Shown here in pieces: positions 27,843 through 36,579 of a stretch of DNA of 64,000 bases. Made by a program: the position numbers and the translations under genes. The stretch lies in the NCBI RefSeq assembly GCF_018138715.1, contig NZ_JAGSHX010000001.1, positions 1,116,001-1,180,000 of the forward strand, given 5' to 3'. Below the pieces are notes generated by a model. That model ran no database searches. It was not told the origin of the DNA and worked only from the letters and a program-made list of their open reading frames with translations. This DNA is from Streptomyces asiaticus. GTDB taxonomy: Bacteria; Actinomycetota; Actinomycetes; Streptomycetales; Streptomycetaceae. Position 1 is the stretch's first letter. Each line of letters starts with the position of its first letter.

Positions 27843-28437
27843 GTCAACCTGCACAAGGTGATCACGCACTGGCCGGACATGCTGCGGGTGGCCGGCTCCC
27901 TGGTGACGCGACAGGTCCGCGCGTACGACCTGCTGCGGATGTTCGGGCGTGAAGGGCGGCCGACCCCGCTGGGGCAGGCGTTCGCCGAGTACGGGCGGAT
28001 CGCCAAGACCCTGCACCTGCTGCGGGTGGTCGACCCGGTGGACGACACCTACCGGCGGCAGATGAACCGGCAGCTCACCGTGCAGGAGTCGAGGCACAAG
28101 CTCGCCCGGGACATCTGCCACGGCAAGCGTGGGCAGATCATGCAGGCGTACCGCGAGGGCCAGGAGGACCAGCTCGGCGCGCTCGGCCTGGTCCTGAACG
28201 CCGCGGTGCTGTGGACGACCCCTACCTGGACGCCGCGGTCGAGGGGCTTCGGGCGCTGCCCGCCGAGGAGCGCGAGCACGACGTCCTGGATGCCGACGTC
28301 GCCCGGCTGTCCCCGCTGCGCCACGCGAACCTGAACGTGCTGGGCCGCTACAGCTTCCGCTCCACCGTCCCGGCTGGCGGCGGCCTGCGCCCGCTGCGCG
28401 ATCCGGACGCCGGCGAGGACTCCGAGGACGAGGGCTG
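27843..28437 (+). pseudogene. Tn3-family transposase, C-terminal fragment
   Basis: HKVITHWPDMLRVAGSLVTRQVRAYDLLRMFGREGRPTPLGQAFAEYGRI ... RRQMNRQLTVQESRHKLARDICHG matches the C-terminal catalytic region of Tn3 transposases. The frame shifts near 28210 and continues as LDAAVEGLRALPAEEREHDVLDADVARLSPLRHANLNVLGRYSF. The N-terminal 700 or so residues are gone, cut by the IS3 element. A serine recombinase of resolvase type lies 9 kb away, so a former Tn3-type transposon is possible. Confidence 0.85.
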
Positions 28438-28510
28438 ATGGCGTCCTTGCACGGCGCGATCGTCTGGCGGTTGGTGTGTTAAGGACCTGGCGTGGGGTTA
28501 CTCGGCGGGT

Positions 28511-29560
28511 ATGGCGAAGCTGCATCTTCCAGGGCGAAAAGAGTCTCACCGCGAGGACGAGGTGCCGGCGCCGGAGGAGGCGGGTCCGGGACCGGAGGTC
28601 GAGCGGCGGGCACCTGATGCCCCGACGAAGCTGCCCAAGGGGTCGTGGGGCAAGGTCCTCAAGGGCACGCTGAAGGAGTTCAAGGACGACGAGCTGACCG
28701 ACCGCGCCGCAGCGTTGACGTACTACGGAATCCTGTCGCTGTTCCCGGCGCTGCTGGCGCTGGTGTCGCTGCTCGGCCTCGCCGGGAAGTCCGCGACCGA
28801 CGCGGTGCTGGACAACCTCAAGCAGTTCGCCCCCGGCTCGGCCCGCAACATCATCACCGGCGCCGTGGAGCAACTGCAGGGCAACGCCGGGATCGGGTCG
28901 ATCATGGCCATCGTCGGCTTGGCGCTGGCGATCTGGGCGGCGTCCGGCTACGTGGCGGCGTTCATCCGCACCTCCAACGCCGTCTACGACATGCCCGAGG
29001 GCCGCCCGGTGTGGAAGATCCTGCCGGTGCGGCTGGGCGTGACCGTGGTGCTGATGGTGCTGGCCGTGATCAGCGCGCTGATCGTGGTCTTCACCGGCTC
29101 CCTGGCCCGCCAGGTGGGGCAGGCGCTCGGGATCGGGGACACCGCGCTGACCGTGTGGTCGATCGCCAAGTGGCCGGTGCTGGTTGTCCTGGTCACCGTG
29201 ATGATCGCGATCTTGTACTGGGCGAGCCCGAACGCGAAGGTGAAGGGCTTCCGCTGGGTCACCCCGGGCAGCTTCCTGGCCCTGGTCATCTGGCTGGTCG
29301 CTTCTGCCGGGTTCGCGTTCTACGTCGCCAACTTCGCCTCCTACAACAAGACCTACGGCTCGATGGCCGGGGTCATCGTCTTCCTCATCTGGCTGTGGAT
29401 ATCCAACCTGGCGATCCTGCTGGGCCTGGAGTTCGACGCGGAGACCGTACGGCAGCGCGCCGTCGCCGGCGGGCATCCGCCCGAGGCCGAGCCGTACACC
29501 CAGCCCCGCGACACGCGGAAATGGGACGAGGAGGACGTGCGCCGCCTGGACGAGACCTGA
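28511..29560 (+). CDS. YihY/BrkB-family membrane protein
   Basis: 349 residues. A charged N-terminal region (about 60 residues) is followed by the YihY core: DELTDRAAALTYYGILSLFPALLALVSLLGL, six membrane segments, and VKGFRWVTPGSFLALVIWLVASAGFAFYVANFASYNKTYGSMAGVIVFLIWLWISNLAILLGLEFDAE. Family members are inner-membrane proteins of uncertain role, once misnamed RNase BN. ATG 28511 is the natural start. The PAP2 gene follows on the same strand, and such pairs are frequent in actinobacterial stress loci. Confidence 0.9.
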   Translation: MAKLHLPGRKESHREDEVPAPEEAGPGPEVERRAPDAPTKLPKGSWGKVLKGTLKEFKDDELTDRAAALTYYGILSLFPALLALVSLLGLAGKSATDAVLDNLKQFAPGSARNIITGAVEQLQGNAGIGSIMAIVGLALAIWAASGYVAAFIRTSNAVYDMPEGRPVWKILPVRLGVTVVLMVLAVISALIVVFTGSLARQVGQALGIGDTALTVWSIAKWPVLVVLVTVMIAILYWASPNAKVKGFRWVTPGSFLALVIWLVASAGFAFYVANFASYNKTYGSMAGVIVFLIWLWISNLAILLGLEFDAETVRQRAVAGGHPPEAEPYTQPRDTRKWDEEDVRRLDET

Positions 29561-29634
29561 GCGCGCCGCAGCGCCGCGCCGACGTGAGCTCCGGCGCCGG
29601 GCATGGTTGGTGATCTGTGGGATACCCGCAGGCC

Positions 29635-30190
29635 ATGAGCTTGCCGACGGGGATTCGTGAGACGGACCGGACTCTGGCCAAGCGGCTCGCTGCCAGTGCC
29701 TCACCCGGCCTTCACCGGGCGCTGTCGACGGTGGAGGAGACGGCGGAGGGAAGCAAGCTGTGGTGCGGCGCGGCTGCGGTGATGGCCTTGATGGGCGGCC
29801 GGCGCGGCCGCAGGTCCGCCATCGCGGGCCTGGCCGCTGTGACGGCGGCGCAGCTGGTGTCCAACGGCGTGTGCAAGCAGCTGGCCGACCGTCCCCGGCC
29901 GCCGAAGGAGTGGTTCCCGCACGACGAGGTGGAGGACCGTCCCGACTCCTCCTCCTTCCCCTCCGGGCACACCGCCGCCGCGGTCGCCTTCACCACCGCC
30001 GTTGCCCCCTCATGGCCGCTGGCCGGAGTGCTGTGCGGGGTGCCGGCCGCCATGGTGGCCGTCGAACGCGTGCAAAGCGGCGCCCAACTACCCCAGCGAC
30101 GTCGCCGCCGGCGCCGCCATCGGCATGGCCAGCGCCTGGCTCACCCGCCGCGCCCCACACCTGATCCTGCGCCACTGGCTTCGGCCATAG
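29635..30190 (+). pseudogene. PAP2-family phosphatase with a one-base insertion
   Basis: Lipid-phosphatase motifs are clear: CKQLADRPRPPKEW (first), SSSFPSGHTAAAVAF (second), then VERVQSGA. There the reading frame breaks: a CCCAACTACCCC stretch near 30085 has one extra A relative to a Gly-Ala-His-Tyr-Pro-Ser-Asp codon order. The natural end (YPSDVAAGAAIGMASAWLTRRAPHL) is in the next frame. The catalytic His of the third motif lies at the shift. It is either a recent pseudogene or a sequencing error. ATG 29635 or GTG 29617 is the start. Confidence 0.8.
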
Positions 30191-30358
30191 AGCCGCGAGC
30201 CGGGGCGAGAACCGCCGACGCTGTCAGGGCGAGTCGACGCAAAACGGGCCGTGCAAGCTGTGTGCCCGTGCGCGAAAGGGAGACCCGGAAGCGGTGACAG
30301 CGCGGCCGCCTCAACAAACCGCGGGCGCCATCGCTGTCCTGATCCGGCGTCGACGCAG

Positions 30359-30905
30359 GCGGCCACCTCTCCGAGGACGAGGAACACCGCCTGTACGAGC
30401 ACTACGGCATCGGCTGGGACGCTGCCTGGCAGCAGGCCAACCAGCCCGGCGCGGCCGGCTGGGCCCACACCGGCACCGGCGAGAGGCCCGGCATGCCGTC
30501 CTCCGCGGACATGGGCGTGCGCGGCGATGGCGCCATGACGCGCTCGGAGGAACGCATGCACGTCGGCACCGAGCGCCGCGAGACGGGCCGGGCGCGGCTG
30601 CGCAAGTACGTCGTCACCGAAGAGGTGCAGCAGACCGTCCGGTGCGCCGGGAAGAAGTCCGCGTCGAGCGCGAGCCGATCATGGACGAGAACCGGGATGC
30701 CGCCCTGTCCGGTCCCGACATCAGCGAGGCCGAGCACGAGGTCACCCTGCACGAAGAACGCCCCGTGACCCAGACCGAGCCGGTGCCGGTGGAGCGGGTG
30801 CGGATGACGACCGACGAGCACACGGAAGAGGAGACGGTGCGCGGCCAGGTCCGCAAGGAGCAGATCGACACCGAAGGCGTCGATGACGACCGGCCCGACC
30901 GGTAA
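30359..30905 (+). pseudogene. PRC-barrel/DUF2382 stress protein, fragment with a frameshift
   Basis: HLSEDEEHRLYEHYGIGWDAAWQQ is the end of a PRC-barrel-type domain. It is followed by the DUF2382 (YsnF) repeat region MTRSEERMHVGTERRETGRARLRKYVVTEEVQQTV. One base is missing near 30642, and the frame then continues as REEVRVEREPIMDENRDAAL ... RKEQIDTEGVDDD to a stop at 30905. The N-terminus is missing. Such proteins are general-stress proteins in actinobacteria. The 284 bp after it hold nothing recognisable. Confidence 0.75.
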
Positions 30906-31189
30906 CCGAAAGTCTGCCTTTCGCCTGCACGCGCCGGCCCGCTCGGAACCTGCTCGAGCGGGCCGGCGCTTGTGTGCCCGCCAGCCCCAACTGCCGGACA
31001 CACGCGGACAAGCCGGCCAGGCCGCCGCCGCGACGCACCAAGGCCGCAACCGTGCGGGTATCCCGAGCGCCGCGGCTCAACCCCTCGCCCGAGTACCGCG
31101 CCGGGCCGGTGTCCTGATCTGGTCCGTTCGGGGTACTCGTGTGCTCACGCGGCGGGCCACTGCGCGGCCCGCCGTCATGGACCAAGCTA

Positions 31190-32434
31190 GTAGATTGTCG
31201 CGGCTAATTTTTGGGATAGAGGTGGCGCAGTTTGATGCGTGCGTCGTGGGTGGTGAACTGCCAGTTCACTTGACGTTGGTCGGTGTTGGTGGCGTTCTGC
31301 CAGGCTGAGAGTTCGGTGTTGAGGATGCCGAGGTCGCTGATCCGGCGGTCGAGGCATTGCCGGGTCAGCGCGGAGAGTTCGATCTCGGCGATGTTGAGCC
31401 ATGACCCGTGCCTGGGCGCGTGGTGGATCTTGAGGCGTTGGGCCAGGGCGAATGCCTCTTGTGGTTCGAATGCCTCGTACAGCGAGGCGATGCTGTGGGT
31501 GTTGAGGTTGTCCATCACCAGCACCACGGTCTCGGTGTCGGGGTAGTCCACGCTCAGTAACTGCTTGACCTGGCCGGCCCAGTCGGTCCGGGTCCGCTGG
31601 GACAGTGCCTGAACACGGCGCCACCCGCGCAGGGGTTCGGTCCACACGAAGATCGAGCACGTGCCGCAGCGGATGTACTCGCTGTCCTGGCGGGCGTCGT
31701 GACCGGGGCGGGCCGGGAGCGGGTCGCGGACATGATCGAGGAGCTGGTAGGGCTTCTCGTCCATGCACACCACCGGACGCGCCGGGTCATAGGGCCGGGC
31801 ATAGACGGCCAGCACGTCTTCCATCCGGGCCGCGAACTCCGCGTTCGCTCGTGGCGGGATGGTCCAGCACTTTCTCAGGTGAGGGCGCAGTTCCGTTTTT
31901 TTAAGACCCGCCCGATGGTGGAGTGGTCCAGATCGGGGATGTCCTCGGCCAGCGCGACGTGCTTCTCCAGCAGCCGCAGCGACCACCGGGTATGGCCCTG
32001 GGGCGGCTGTGAGCACGCCATCGCGATCAGCCTGGCTTCGACCTCACCAGTCACCGGCGAGGGCACCGGCGGCAGGTCGCGCTTCTTCCGCGCGATCGTG
32101 GCGTGCACATCGCCACCGGTCTCGGCGAAACGCTTGGCGACCAGCCGCAACGTCTCACCGGAAACGCCGAGCCGGGCCGCGATCACCTCCTTGGAATCCA
32201 CCTCACCCACCGAGGTGTCCAGCGCGAGCAGCACCCGGGCCCGCATGATCATCGAAGCTGGGCGAACACCCGTCGTGGTCACCCGCACCAACCCCTCGCG
32301 ATCCTGCGCGGTCAACCTCACCGGCCGCTTCTTCTGCGAACCCATGACAACAGTCCCGTCTGACAGAGGGAAAGGAATCTGCCAGACACTAACCTCCCAA
32401 CCAGACATGCCACAACTAAGCAGCGACAATCTAC
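31190..32434 (-). mobile_element. IS630-family element A
   Basis: Ends GTAGATTGTCGC (31190-31201) and its inverted copy GCGACAATCTAC (32423-32434), each flanked by TA inside a CTAG. TA duplication is the IS630/mariner signature. Its right CTAG (32434-32437) is shared with IS630 element B, so one element landed precisely at the end of the other. Confidence 0.85.
31204..32345 (-). CDS. IS630-family transposase, made by -1 frameshifting
   Basis: The first frame from ATG 32345 encodes the HTH region ([42 protein letters not shown]) and reaches VLKKRNCAL. The DNA there is TTAAAAAAACGG, an A7 slippery run. A -1 slip leads to [18 protein letters not shown], then the DDE domain: [56 protein letters not shown]. 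This is the arrangement used by IS630 elements that rely on programmed frameshifting, so I treat it as functional. Protein stop at 31204. Confidence 0.8.
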
Positions 32435-32436
32435 TA

Positions 32437-33667
32437 GTGCCGCATCAGGCAACGTTTGCCCTGTCGACAACTTTGCGCAGGTGTTCGTCTGCGGCGTGCT
32501 TGTTCCGCCAGATGATGTAGCGGCGGAGCATGCTGCCCTGCTCCTTGTGACTGGCGTGGTCGGTGCCGTCCAGGGCGAAGTAGCGCAGGGCGGTGAACTG
32601 GGCCTCGATGCGGTTGAGCCAGGAGCTGTTGGTCGGCGTGTAGGCGAATTCGACGTTGTTGGCTGCGGCCCAGTCGCCGACGCGGGTGTCCTTCTTGGTG
32701 GTCAGGTGGGGGGAGAAGTTGTCGAGCACGATCGCGATGCGGATCTCGGCCGGGTAGAGGCTTCGCAGGTAGCGGCAGAACTCCAGGAACCTCGTGCGGT
32801 TCTTCCTCGGCTTGATGTGGCCGTAGAGCTTGTCTTTGCCCAGGTCGTAGGCGGCGAACAGGTGCCGGACCCCGTGCGGGCGGGTGTAGGTCGCCCGTCG
32901 GCGGGGCCGGGGCTCGCGGTCGGGGTCCTTGTGCTTCCCGCCGCGCTCGGCCCACTGCCGCCCAGGATGGGGCTGGAGGTTGAGCGGCCCGAACTCGTCC
33001 AGGCATAAGACGACTTCAGGTTCGCTTTCCTCGGGTATGACCTCGCCGTCGGCGAGCGCGTAGAGGTGTTTGACCCGGGCCTTCCTGGCCGCGTAGTCGG
33101 GGTCGCGGGAGGTCTTCCAGGTCTTTATGCGTTGAAACGACACGCCCTCCTCGCGGAGCAGGACCCGAAGGCCCTCATGGCTGATGTCGTCGACCACCCC
33201 CTCGGCGACCAGGAAGTCGGCCAGCTTGGCCAGGCTCCAGGTCGAAAACGGCAGGCCGTGCTCGGCCGGCTTGGACTTGGCGACCTTCTTGATCTCGCGG
33301 CGTTCGGGAAGGGTGAAGGTCTTGGGCCGGCCGCCCTTGTACTTCGGGTAGAGGGAGTCGAAGCCGTCGGCATTGAAGTTGTGGATCACGTCCCGGACCC
33401 GGTCCGCGCTGGTAAACGTCACCTCGGCGATCTTCGCCACGTACATGCCCTGAGCGGACAGCAGCACCATCTGGGCCCGCCGCCAGGTCACCACCGGCCC
33501 CGTGCCTCTGCGGATGATCCGCAGCAGGCGCCTTCCCTCGTCGTCATCGATCTCGCGGACACGCACTCGTTCTGCCACTCACACAGCCTGGCGACACCGC
33601 GCCGTCCGGACCAGCATCCGAACGGCGCGTCACATCACCACAGTGCAAAGGTGCTCTGATGCGGCAC
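32437..33667 (-). mobile_element. IS630-family element B
   Basis: Ends GTGCCGCATCAG at 32437 and CTGATGCGGCAC at 33656-33667, both flanked by TA within CTAG. A 30-bp copy of its left end, perfectly identical but inverted, lies alone at 35321-35350, beyond a TetR/oxidoreductase cassette. The right end sits exactly at the TAG stop of that oxidoreductase. Confidence 0.85.
32445..33578 (-). CDS. IS630-family transposase
   Basis: 377 residues in one frame. N-terminal paired HTH (VTWRRAQMVLLSAQGMYVAKIAEVTFTSADRVRDVI, winged part GRPKTFTLPERREIKK) and DDE domain (EVVLCLDEFGPLNLQP, IAIVLDNFSPHLTTKK, TPTNSSWLNRIEAQFTALRYF). Complete and probably active. Different from element A, which needs a frameshift. 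Confidence 0.9.
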   Translation of the reverse strand: MAERVRVREIDDDEGRRLLRIIRRGTGPVVTWRRAQMVLLSAQGMYVAKIAEVTFTSADRVRDVIHNFNADGFDSLYPKYKGGRPKTFTLPERREIKKVAKSKPAEHGLPFSTWSLAKLADFLVAEGVVDDISHEGLRVLLREEGVSFQRIKTWKTSRDPDYAARKARVKHLYALADGEVIPEESEPEVVLCLDEFGPLNLQPHPGRQWAERGGKHKDPDREPRPRRRATYTRPHGVRHLFAAYDLGKDKLYGHIKPRKNRTRFLEFCRYLRSLYPAEIRIAIVLDNFSPHLTTKKDTRVGDWAAANNVEFAYTPTNSSWLNRIEAQFTALRYFALDGTDHASHKEQGSMLRRYIIWRNKHAADEHLRKVVDRANVA

Positions 33668-34593
33668 TAGAGGGTAAGTACGATCTTTCCCCGGGCGTGG
33701 CCGGTCTCGCTCAACTGGTGTGCTGCAGCCGCGTTCTCGAGGGTGAAGGCGGCCGCTACCGGCACAGTGAAGCGGCCCTGCTGGGCGAGAGCGGCGGCCG
33801 CGGCGAGTCCTTCGACGGCCTGCGGGTCCGCGCCGGGGCCCGCCGAGCGTGACAGGTGGACCCCGTACTTCGCCGCGTTCAGGTCGGCGACCGTTATCAC
33901 CCGGTCCGGGCTTCCTGCGAGGTCCACCAGATCGGGCAGCGAGCCGGATCCGGCGCAGTCCAGGACGACGTCGACTCCGTCCGGTGCCAGGGCGGTGACC
34001 CGTTCGCCCAATCCGGGGCCGTAGGTGGTCGGTGTCGCCCCCAGTCCCGCGACGAACGCATGGTTGCGTGCGCTGGCCGTACCGAAGACGTGCGCGCCGC
34101 GGTCCGCCGCGAGCTGGATGGCGACAGTGCCGACCCCGCCCGCGGCGCCCTCGATCAGCAGGGTCGTGCCGGCGGTGACCTTCAGCCGGTCGAGGGCGCG
34201 CGTGGCGGTTTCGATGTTCGCGGCGGCGCCGGCCTGCTCCCAGCTCAGCGCGTCCGGCTTCGGCGCCCAGGCTGCCAGGACGGCGTACTCGGCGTTCGCA
34301 CCGCCGCGCTCGGCGAGATCGACGATGCCGAAGACCTCGTCGCCCGGCCGGACACCGGTGACGCCTGGGCCGACCTCGTCGACCACACCCGCAGCGTCCA
34401 CGCCGAGGACGTGGGGCAGGCGCAGCGGCATCATGTCGCGGAACCGGCCTGAGCGGAGGTAGCAGTCGGCGGGAGTGACGCCAGAGGCCTTTACGGCCAC
34501 CCGGATGCGGCCTGGTCCCGCGAGCGGTTCCGGCATGTCGGCGACCTCGAGGACGCTTGCGGGACCGTACTCGGAGAATTGCAGTGCTCTCAT
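33667..34593 (-). CDS. MDR-family NADP-dependent oxidoreductase (quinone reductase type)
   Basis: 308 residues: GroES-like domain (VAVKASGVTPADCYLRSG ... VLGVDAAGVVDEVGPGVTGVRPGDEVFGI), cofactor site EGAAGGVGTVAIQLAADRGAHVFGTA, and an Arg-rich end (GHARGKIVLTL). No zinc ligands, so it belongs to the quinone/enone reductase group using NADPH. It faces a TetR gene with an operator between. Its TAG stop codon is part of the CTAG target of IS630 element B, and the TA duplication restores the stop. Confidence 0.88.
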   Translation of the reverse strand: MRALQFSEYGPASVLEVADMPEPLAGPGRIRVAVKASGVTPADCYLRSGRFRDMMPLRLPHVLGVDAAGVVDEVGPGVTGVRPGDEVFGIVDLAERGGANAEYAVLAAWAPKPDALSWEQAGAAANIETATRALDRLKVTAGTTLLIEGAAGGVGTVAIQLAADRGAHVFGTASARNHAFVAGLGATPTTYGPGLGERVTALAPDGVDVVLDCAGSGSLPDLVDLAGSPDRVITVADLNAAKYGVHLSRSAGPGADPQAVEGLAAAAALAQQGRFTVPVAAAFTLENAAAAHQLSETGHARGKIVLTL

Positions 34594-34619
34594 GGCGCCG
34601 GACGCTATCGGAGCACCCC

Positions 34620-34641
34620 GTCCGTTTAGCTAAAGTGAGAG
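34620..34641. promoter_or_regulatory. TetR operator shared with the site at 12164
   Basis: TTTAGCTAAAGTGAGAG at 34625-34641 matches TTTAACGAAAGTGGGAG at the other TetR gene. Both end two bases before a start codon. Here one half-site is well kept and the other is weaker. Confidence 0.6.
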
Positions 34642-34643
34642 CG

Positions 34644-35270
34644 GTGACGAACCGATTGCCTCACTCCCTGCGCGCCGATGCCCGGGACAACCGCGAGCGC
34701 ATCCTCGCTGTGACTCGCACCGTATTCGCTGCGGAGGGGCTGGACGTGGCGATGCGCGAGATCGCGCGGCGTGCCGAAATCGGCCCCGCGACCCTCTACC
34801 GGCACTTTCCGACCAAAGAGGCGCTGGTCACCGAGGTCTTCACCGAGCAGATGGCGGCCTGCACCGCCATCGTCGACGAGGGGCTGGCCGATCCGGACCC
34901 ATGGCGCGGCTTCTGCCGGGTGATTGAGAAAGTGTGTGAACTGCACGCACAGGACCGGGGCTTCACCGCTGCGTTCGTCTCGGCTTTCCCACGCGCGATC
35001 GACTTCGCTGCAGCCCGGGAGCGGGCACTGCGCAAGGTCGCCGAGCTCGCCCGCCGGGCCAAGGCGGCGGGCAAACTGCGCCCGGACTTCGTCCTGGACG
35101 ACCTGATCATGGTGCTCATGGCCAACGGCGGCATCCGAACCACATCGCCAGCCGCTGCGGTGGCCGCCTCTCGACGCTTCGCCGCGCTGCTAATACAGGG
35201 CATGCAGACCGAGCCGGTCAGGCCGCCGCTGCCCCCCGCAGTCCGGCTGCCACTGGCAGTTGTGACCTAG
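34644..35270 (+). CDS. TetR-family repressor of the divergent oxidoreductase
   Basis: 208 residues with [50 protein letters not shown]. The ligand domain carries [32 protein letters not shown], closely matching the TetR at 11459-12160. GTG 34644 is chosen because the paralogue has operator-AC-ATG and this has operator-CG-GTG in the same place; the in-frame GTG 34635 would lie inside the operator. The two probably sense related ligands but control different effectors, an efflux pump there and a reductase here. Confidence 0.85.
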   Translation: MTNRLPHSLRADARDNRERILAVTRTVFAAEGLDVAMREIARRAEIGPATLYRHFPTKEALVTEVFTEQMAACTAIVDEGLADPDPWRGFCRVIEKVCELHAQDRGFTAAFVSAFPRAIDFAAARERALRKVAELARRAKAAGKLRPDFVLDDLIMVLMANGGIRTTSPAAAVAASRRFAALLIQGMQTEPVRPPLPPAVRLPLAVVT

Positions 35271-35320
35271 CGTGCACCGGCCGGGCACGCCCTGGAGGAG
35301 CGCCCACGCGCAGTCGTCAA

Positions 35321-35350
35321 CAGGGCAAACGTTGCCTGATGCGGCACTAG
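35321..35350 (-). repeat. Solitary IS630-B end
   Basis: Thirty bases identical to the left end of IS630 element B (32434-32463) in inverted orientation, including CTAG. No transposase accompanies it. With the element at 32437 it brackets the oxidoreductase/TetR pair. Confidence 0.85.
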
Positions 35351-35369
35351 AAGACGGGAGGTGATCGTC

Positions 35370-35801
35370 GTGTCGACCATGCAGCCACCCCCTGCCGGCC
35401 GCAGTAGTACGCACGGCGGCGACGAGCCGGTGAGCGAGCTGGTGCAGCGTGCGTCGCAGCAGCTGACGGAGCTGGTGCGCGGCGAGATGAAGCTGGCGCA
35501 GGCGGAGATGAAGGAGAAGGGCAAGCGCTACGGCAAAGGCGGCGGCCTGTTCGGCGGCGCCGGGGTGGTCGGCTTCCTGATGGCGCAGGCCCTGGTGGCC
35601 ACCGCGATCGCCGCGCTGGCGGTGCCGTTGCCGGTGTGGGCCGCGGCGCTGATCGTCACCGCGGTGCTCGGTGTGATCGCCGCGGTCATGGCCATGAGTG
35701 GAAAGAAGCAGATCAAGGAAGGCGCACCGCCCACGCCCGAGCAGACGGTTCAGAGCGTGAAGGCCGACGTGGCCGAGATCAAGGAGAGTGCACAGCGATG
35801 A
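35370..35801 (+). CDS. Holin-X (DUF1469-type) small membrane protein
   Basis: 143 residues. An amphipathic N-terminal helix (SELVQRASQQLTELVRGEMKLAQAEMKEKGKRYGKG) leads to two membrane segments (GVVGFLMAQALVATAIAALAV, VWAAALIVTAVLGVIAAVMAM) and a charged tail. This is the actinobacterial putative holin family; in this setting it is more likely a membrane stress protein than a phage holin. GTG 35370 follows GGGAGG. Its stop overlaps the next start (ATGA). Confidence 0.85.
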   Translation: MSTMQPPPAGRSSTHGGDEPVSELVQRASQQLTELVRGEMKLAQAEMKEKGKRYGKGGGLFGGAGVVGFLMAQALVATAIAALAVPLPVWAAALIVTAVLGVIAAVMAMSGKKQIKEGAPPTPEQTVQSVKADVAEIKESAQR

Positions 35802-36280
35802 CCCAGCCTCCCCACGACGAGCCCACCGCCTCCAGCCCCGAGGAACTGCGCGAGCAGGTCGAGCAGACCCGCGAGGAGCTCGGGCAGACGGTCGAGGCGC
35901 TGGCGGCCAAGACCGACGTCAAGGCCCGCGCCCAGGAGAAGGCCGCCGAGGTCAAGGAACAGGCCGCCGCGAAGGCCGGCGATCTGAAGGAGCAGGCCGT
36001 AGCCAAGGCCGGGGAAGTGAAGGCGAAGGCAACCGGCCTGGCCCACCAGGCGCAGGACAGGCTGCCCGATCCGGTCAAGGACAAGGCCGCTCAAGCCGCC
36101 GGGCAGGCCAAGGCGAAGGCGGCCCAGGCCGGTCAGCTGTGGCAGGAGAAGGCGCCCGAGCCGGTGCGGCAGAAGACCGCCCAGGGGGCACAGGTGGCGC
36201 GGGACAACCGCCACTTGCTGCTGACGGCAGCCGGTGTGGCCGTTGTGGTGTGGCTGGCCTGCCGCCGCAGGAAGGGGTGA
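35798..36280 (+). CDS. DUF3618 protein with coiled-coil repeats and one membrane anchor
   Basis: 160 residues. EELREQVEQTREELGQTVEALAAKTDVKARA is the DUF3618 motif. It is followed by LEA-like repeats of about 11 residues (AKAGDLKEQAVAKAGEVKAKA) and a C-terminal membrane segment (LLLTAAGVAVVVWLACRRRKG). It is second of three overlapping genes (Holin-X, DUF3618, DUF4235), a conserved actinobacterial trio. Role unknown; membrane or osmotic stress is likely from the LEA-like repeats. Confidence 0.87.
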   Translation: MTQPPHDEPTASSPEELREQVEQTREELGQTVEALAAKTDVKARAQEKAAEVKEQAAAKAGDLKEQAVAKAGEVKAKATGLAHQAQDRLPDPVKDKAAQAAGQAKAKAAQAGQLWQEKAPEPVRQKTAQGAQVARDNRHLLLTAAGVAVVVWLACRRRKG

Positions 36281-36552
36281 GCGAATTGAAGGCCTCGAAG
36301 ATCGCCTACAAGCCGGTCGGTCTCGCCCTGGGAACCGTCAGCGGCATGCTCGCCGGAGCCGTGTTCAAGCAGGCGTGGAAGATGCTCGGCCACGACGAGG
36401 ACGCGCCCGACGCCACCGACGAGGAGCGCGCCTGGACCGAGGTGCTGCTCGCCGCCACCCTGCAGGGTGCGATCTTCGCCGGGGTCAAAGCCGCCGTCGA
36501 CCGAGCTGGCGCCGCCACCACACGCCGCCTGACCGGCACGTGGCCCGGCTGA
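36277..36552 (+). CDS. DUF4235 membrane protein
   Basis: 91 residues. ASKIAYKPVGLALGTVSGMLAGAVFKQAW and AWTEVLLAATLQGAIFAGVKAAVDRAGA are the two conserved helices of DUF4235. GTG 36277 overlaps the previous stop (GTGA). Third gene of the trio. No function is known. Confidence 0.85.
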   Translation: MSELKASKIAYKPVGLALGTVSGMLAGAVFKQAWKMLGHDEDAPDATDEERAWTEVLLAATLQGAIFAGVKAAVDRAGAATTRRLTGTWPG

Positions 36553-36579
36553 CATCCGTGGCGAGACGGGGGTGCCGGT

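Noticed and set aside
28049..29704. A 551-codon minus-strand open frame
   Set aside because: Antisense shadow of the YihY gene, with Arg/His/Gln-rich low-complexity translation.
35370..35801. A prophage indicated by a holin gene
   Set aside because: No endolysin, capsid, tail or terminase gene is nearby. The neighbours are DUF3618 and DUF4235, the usual non-phage setting.
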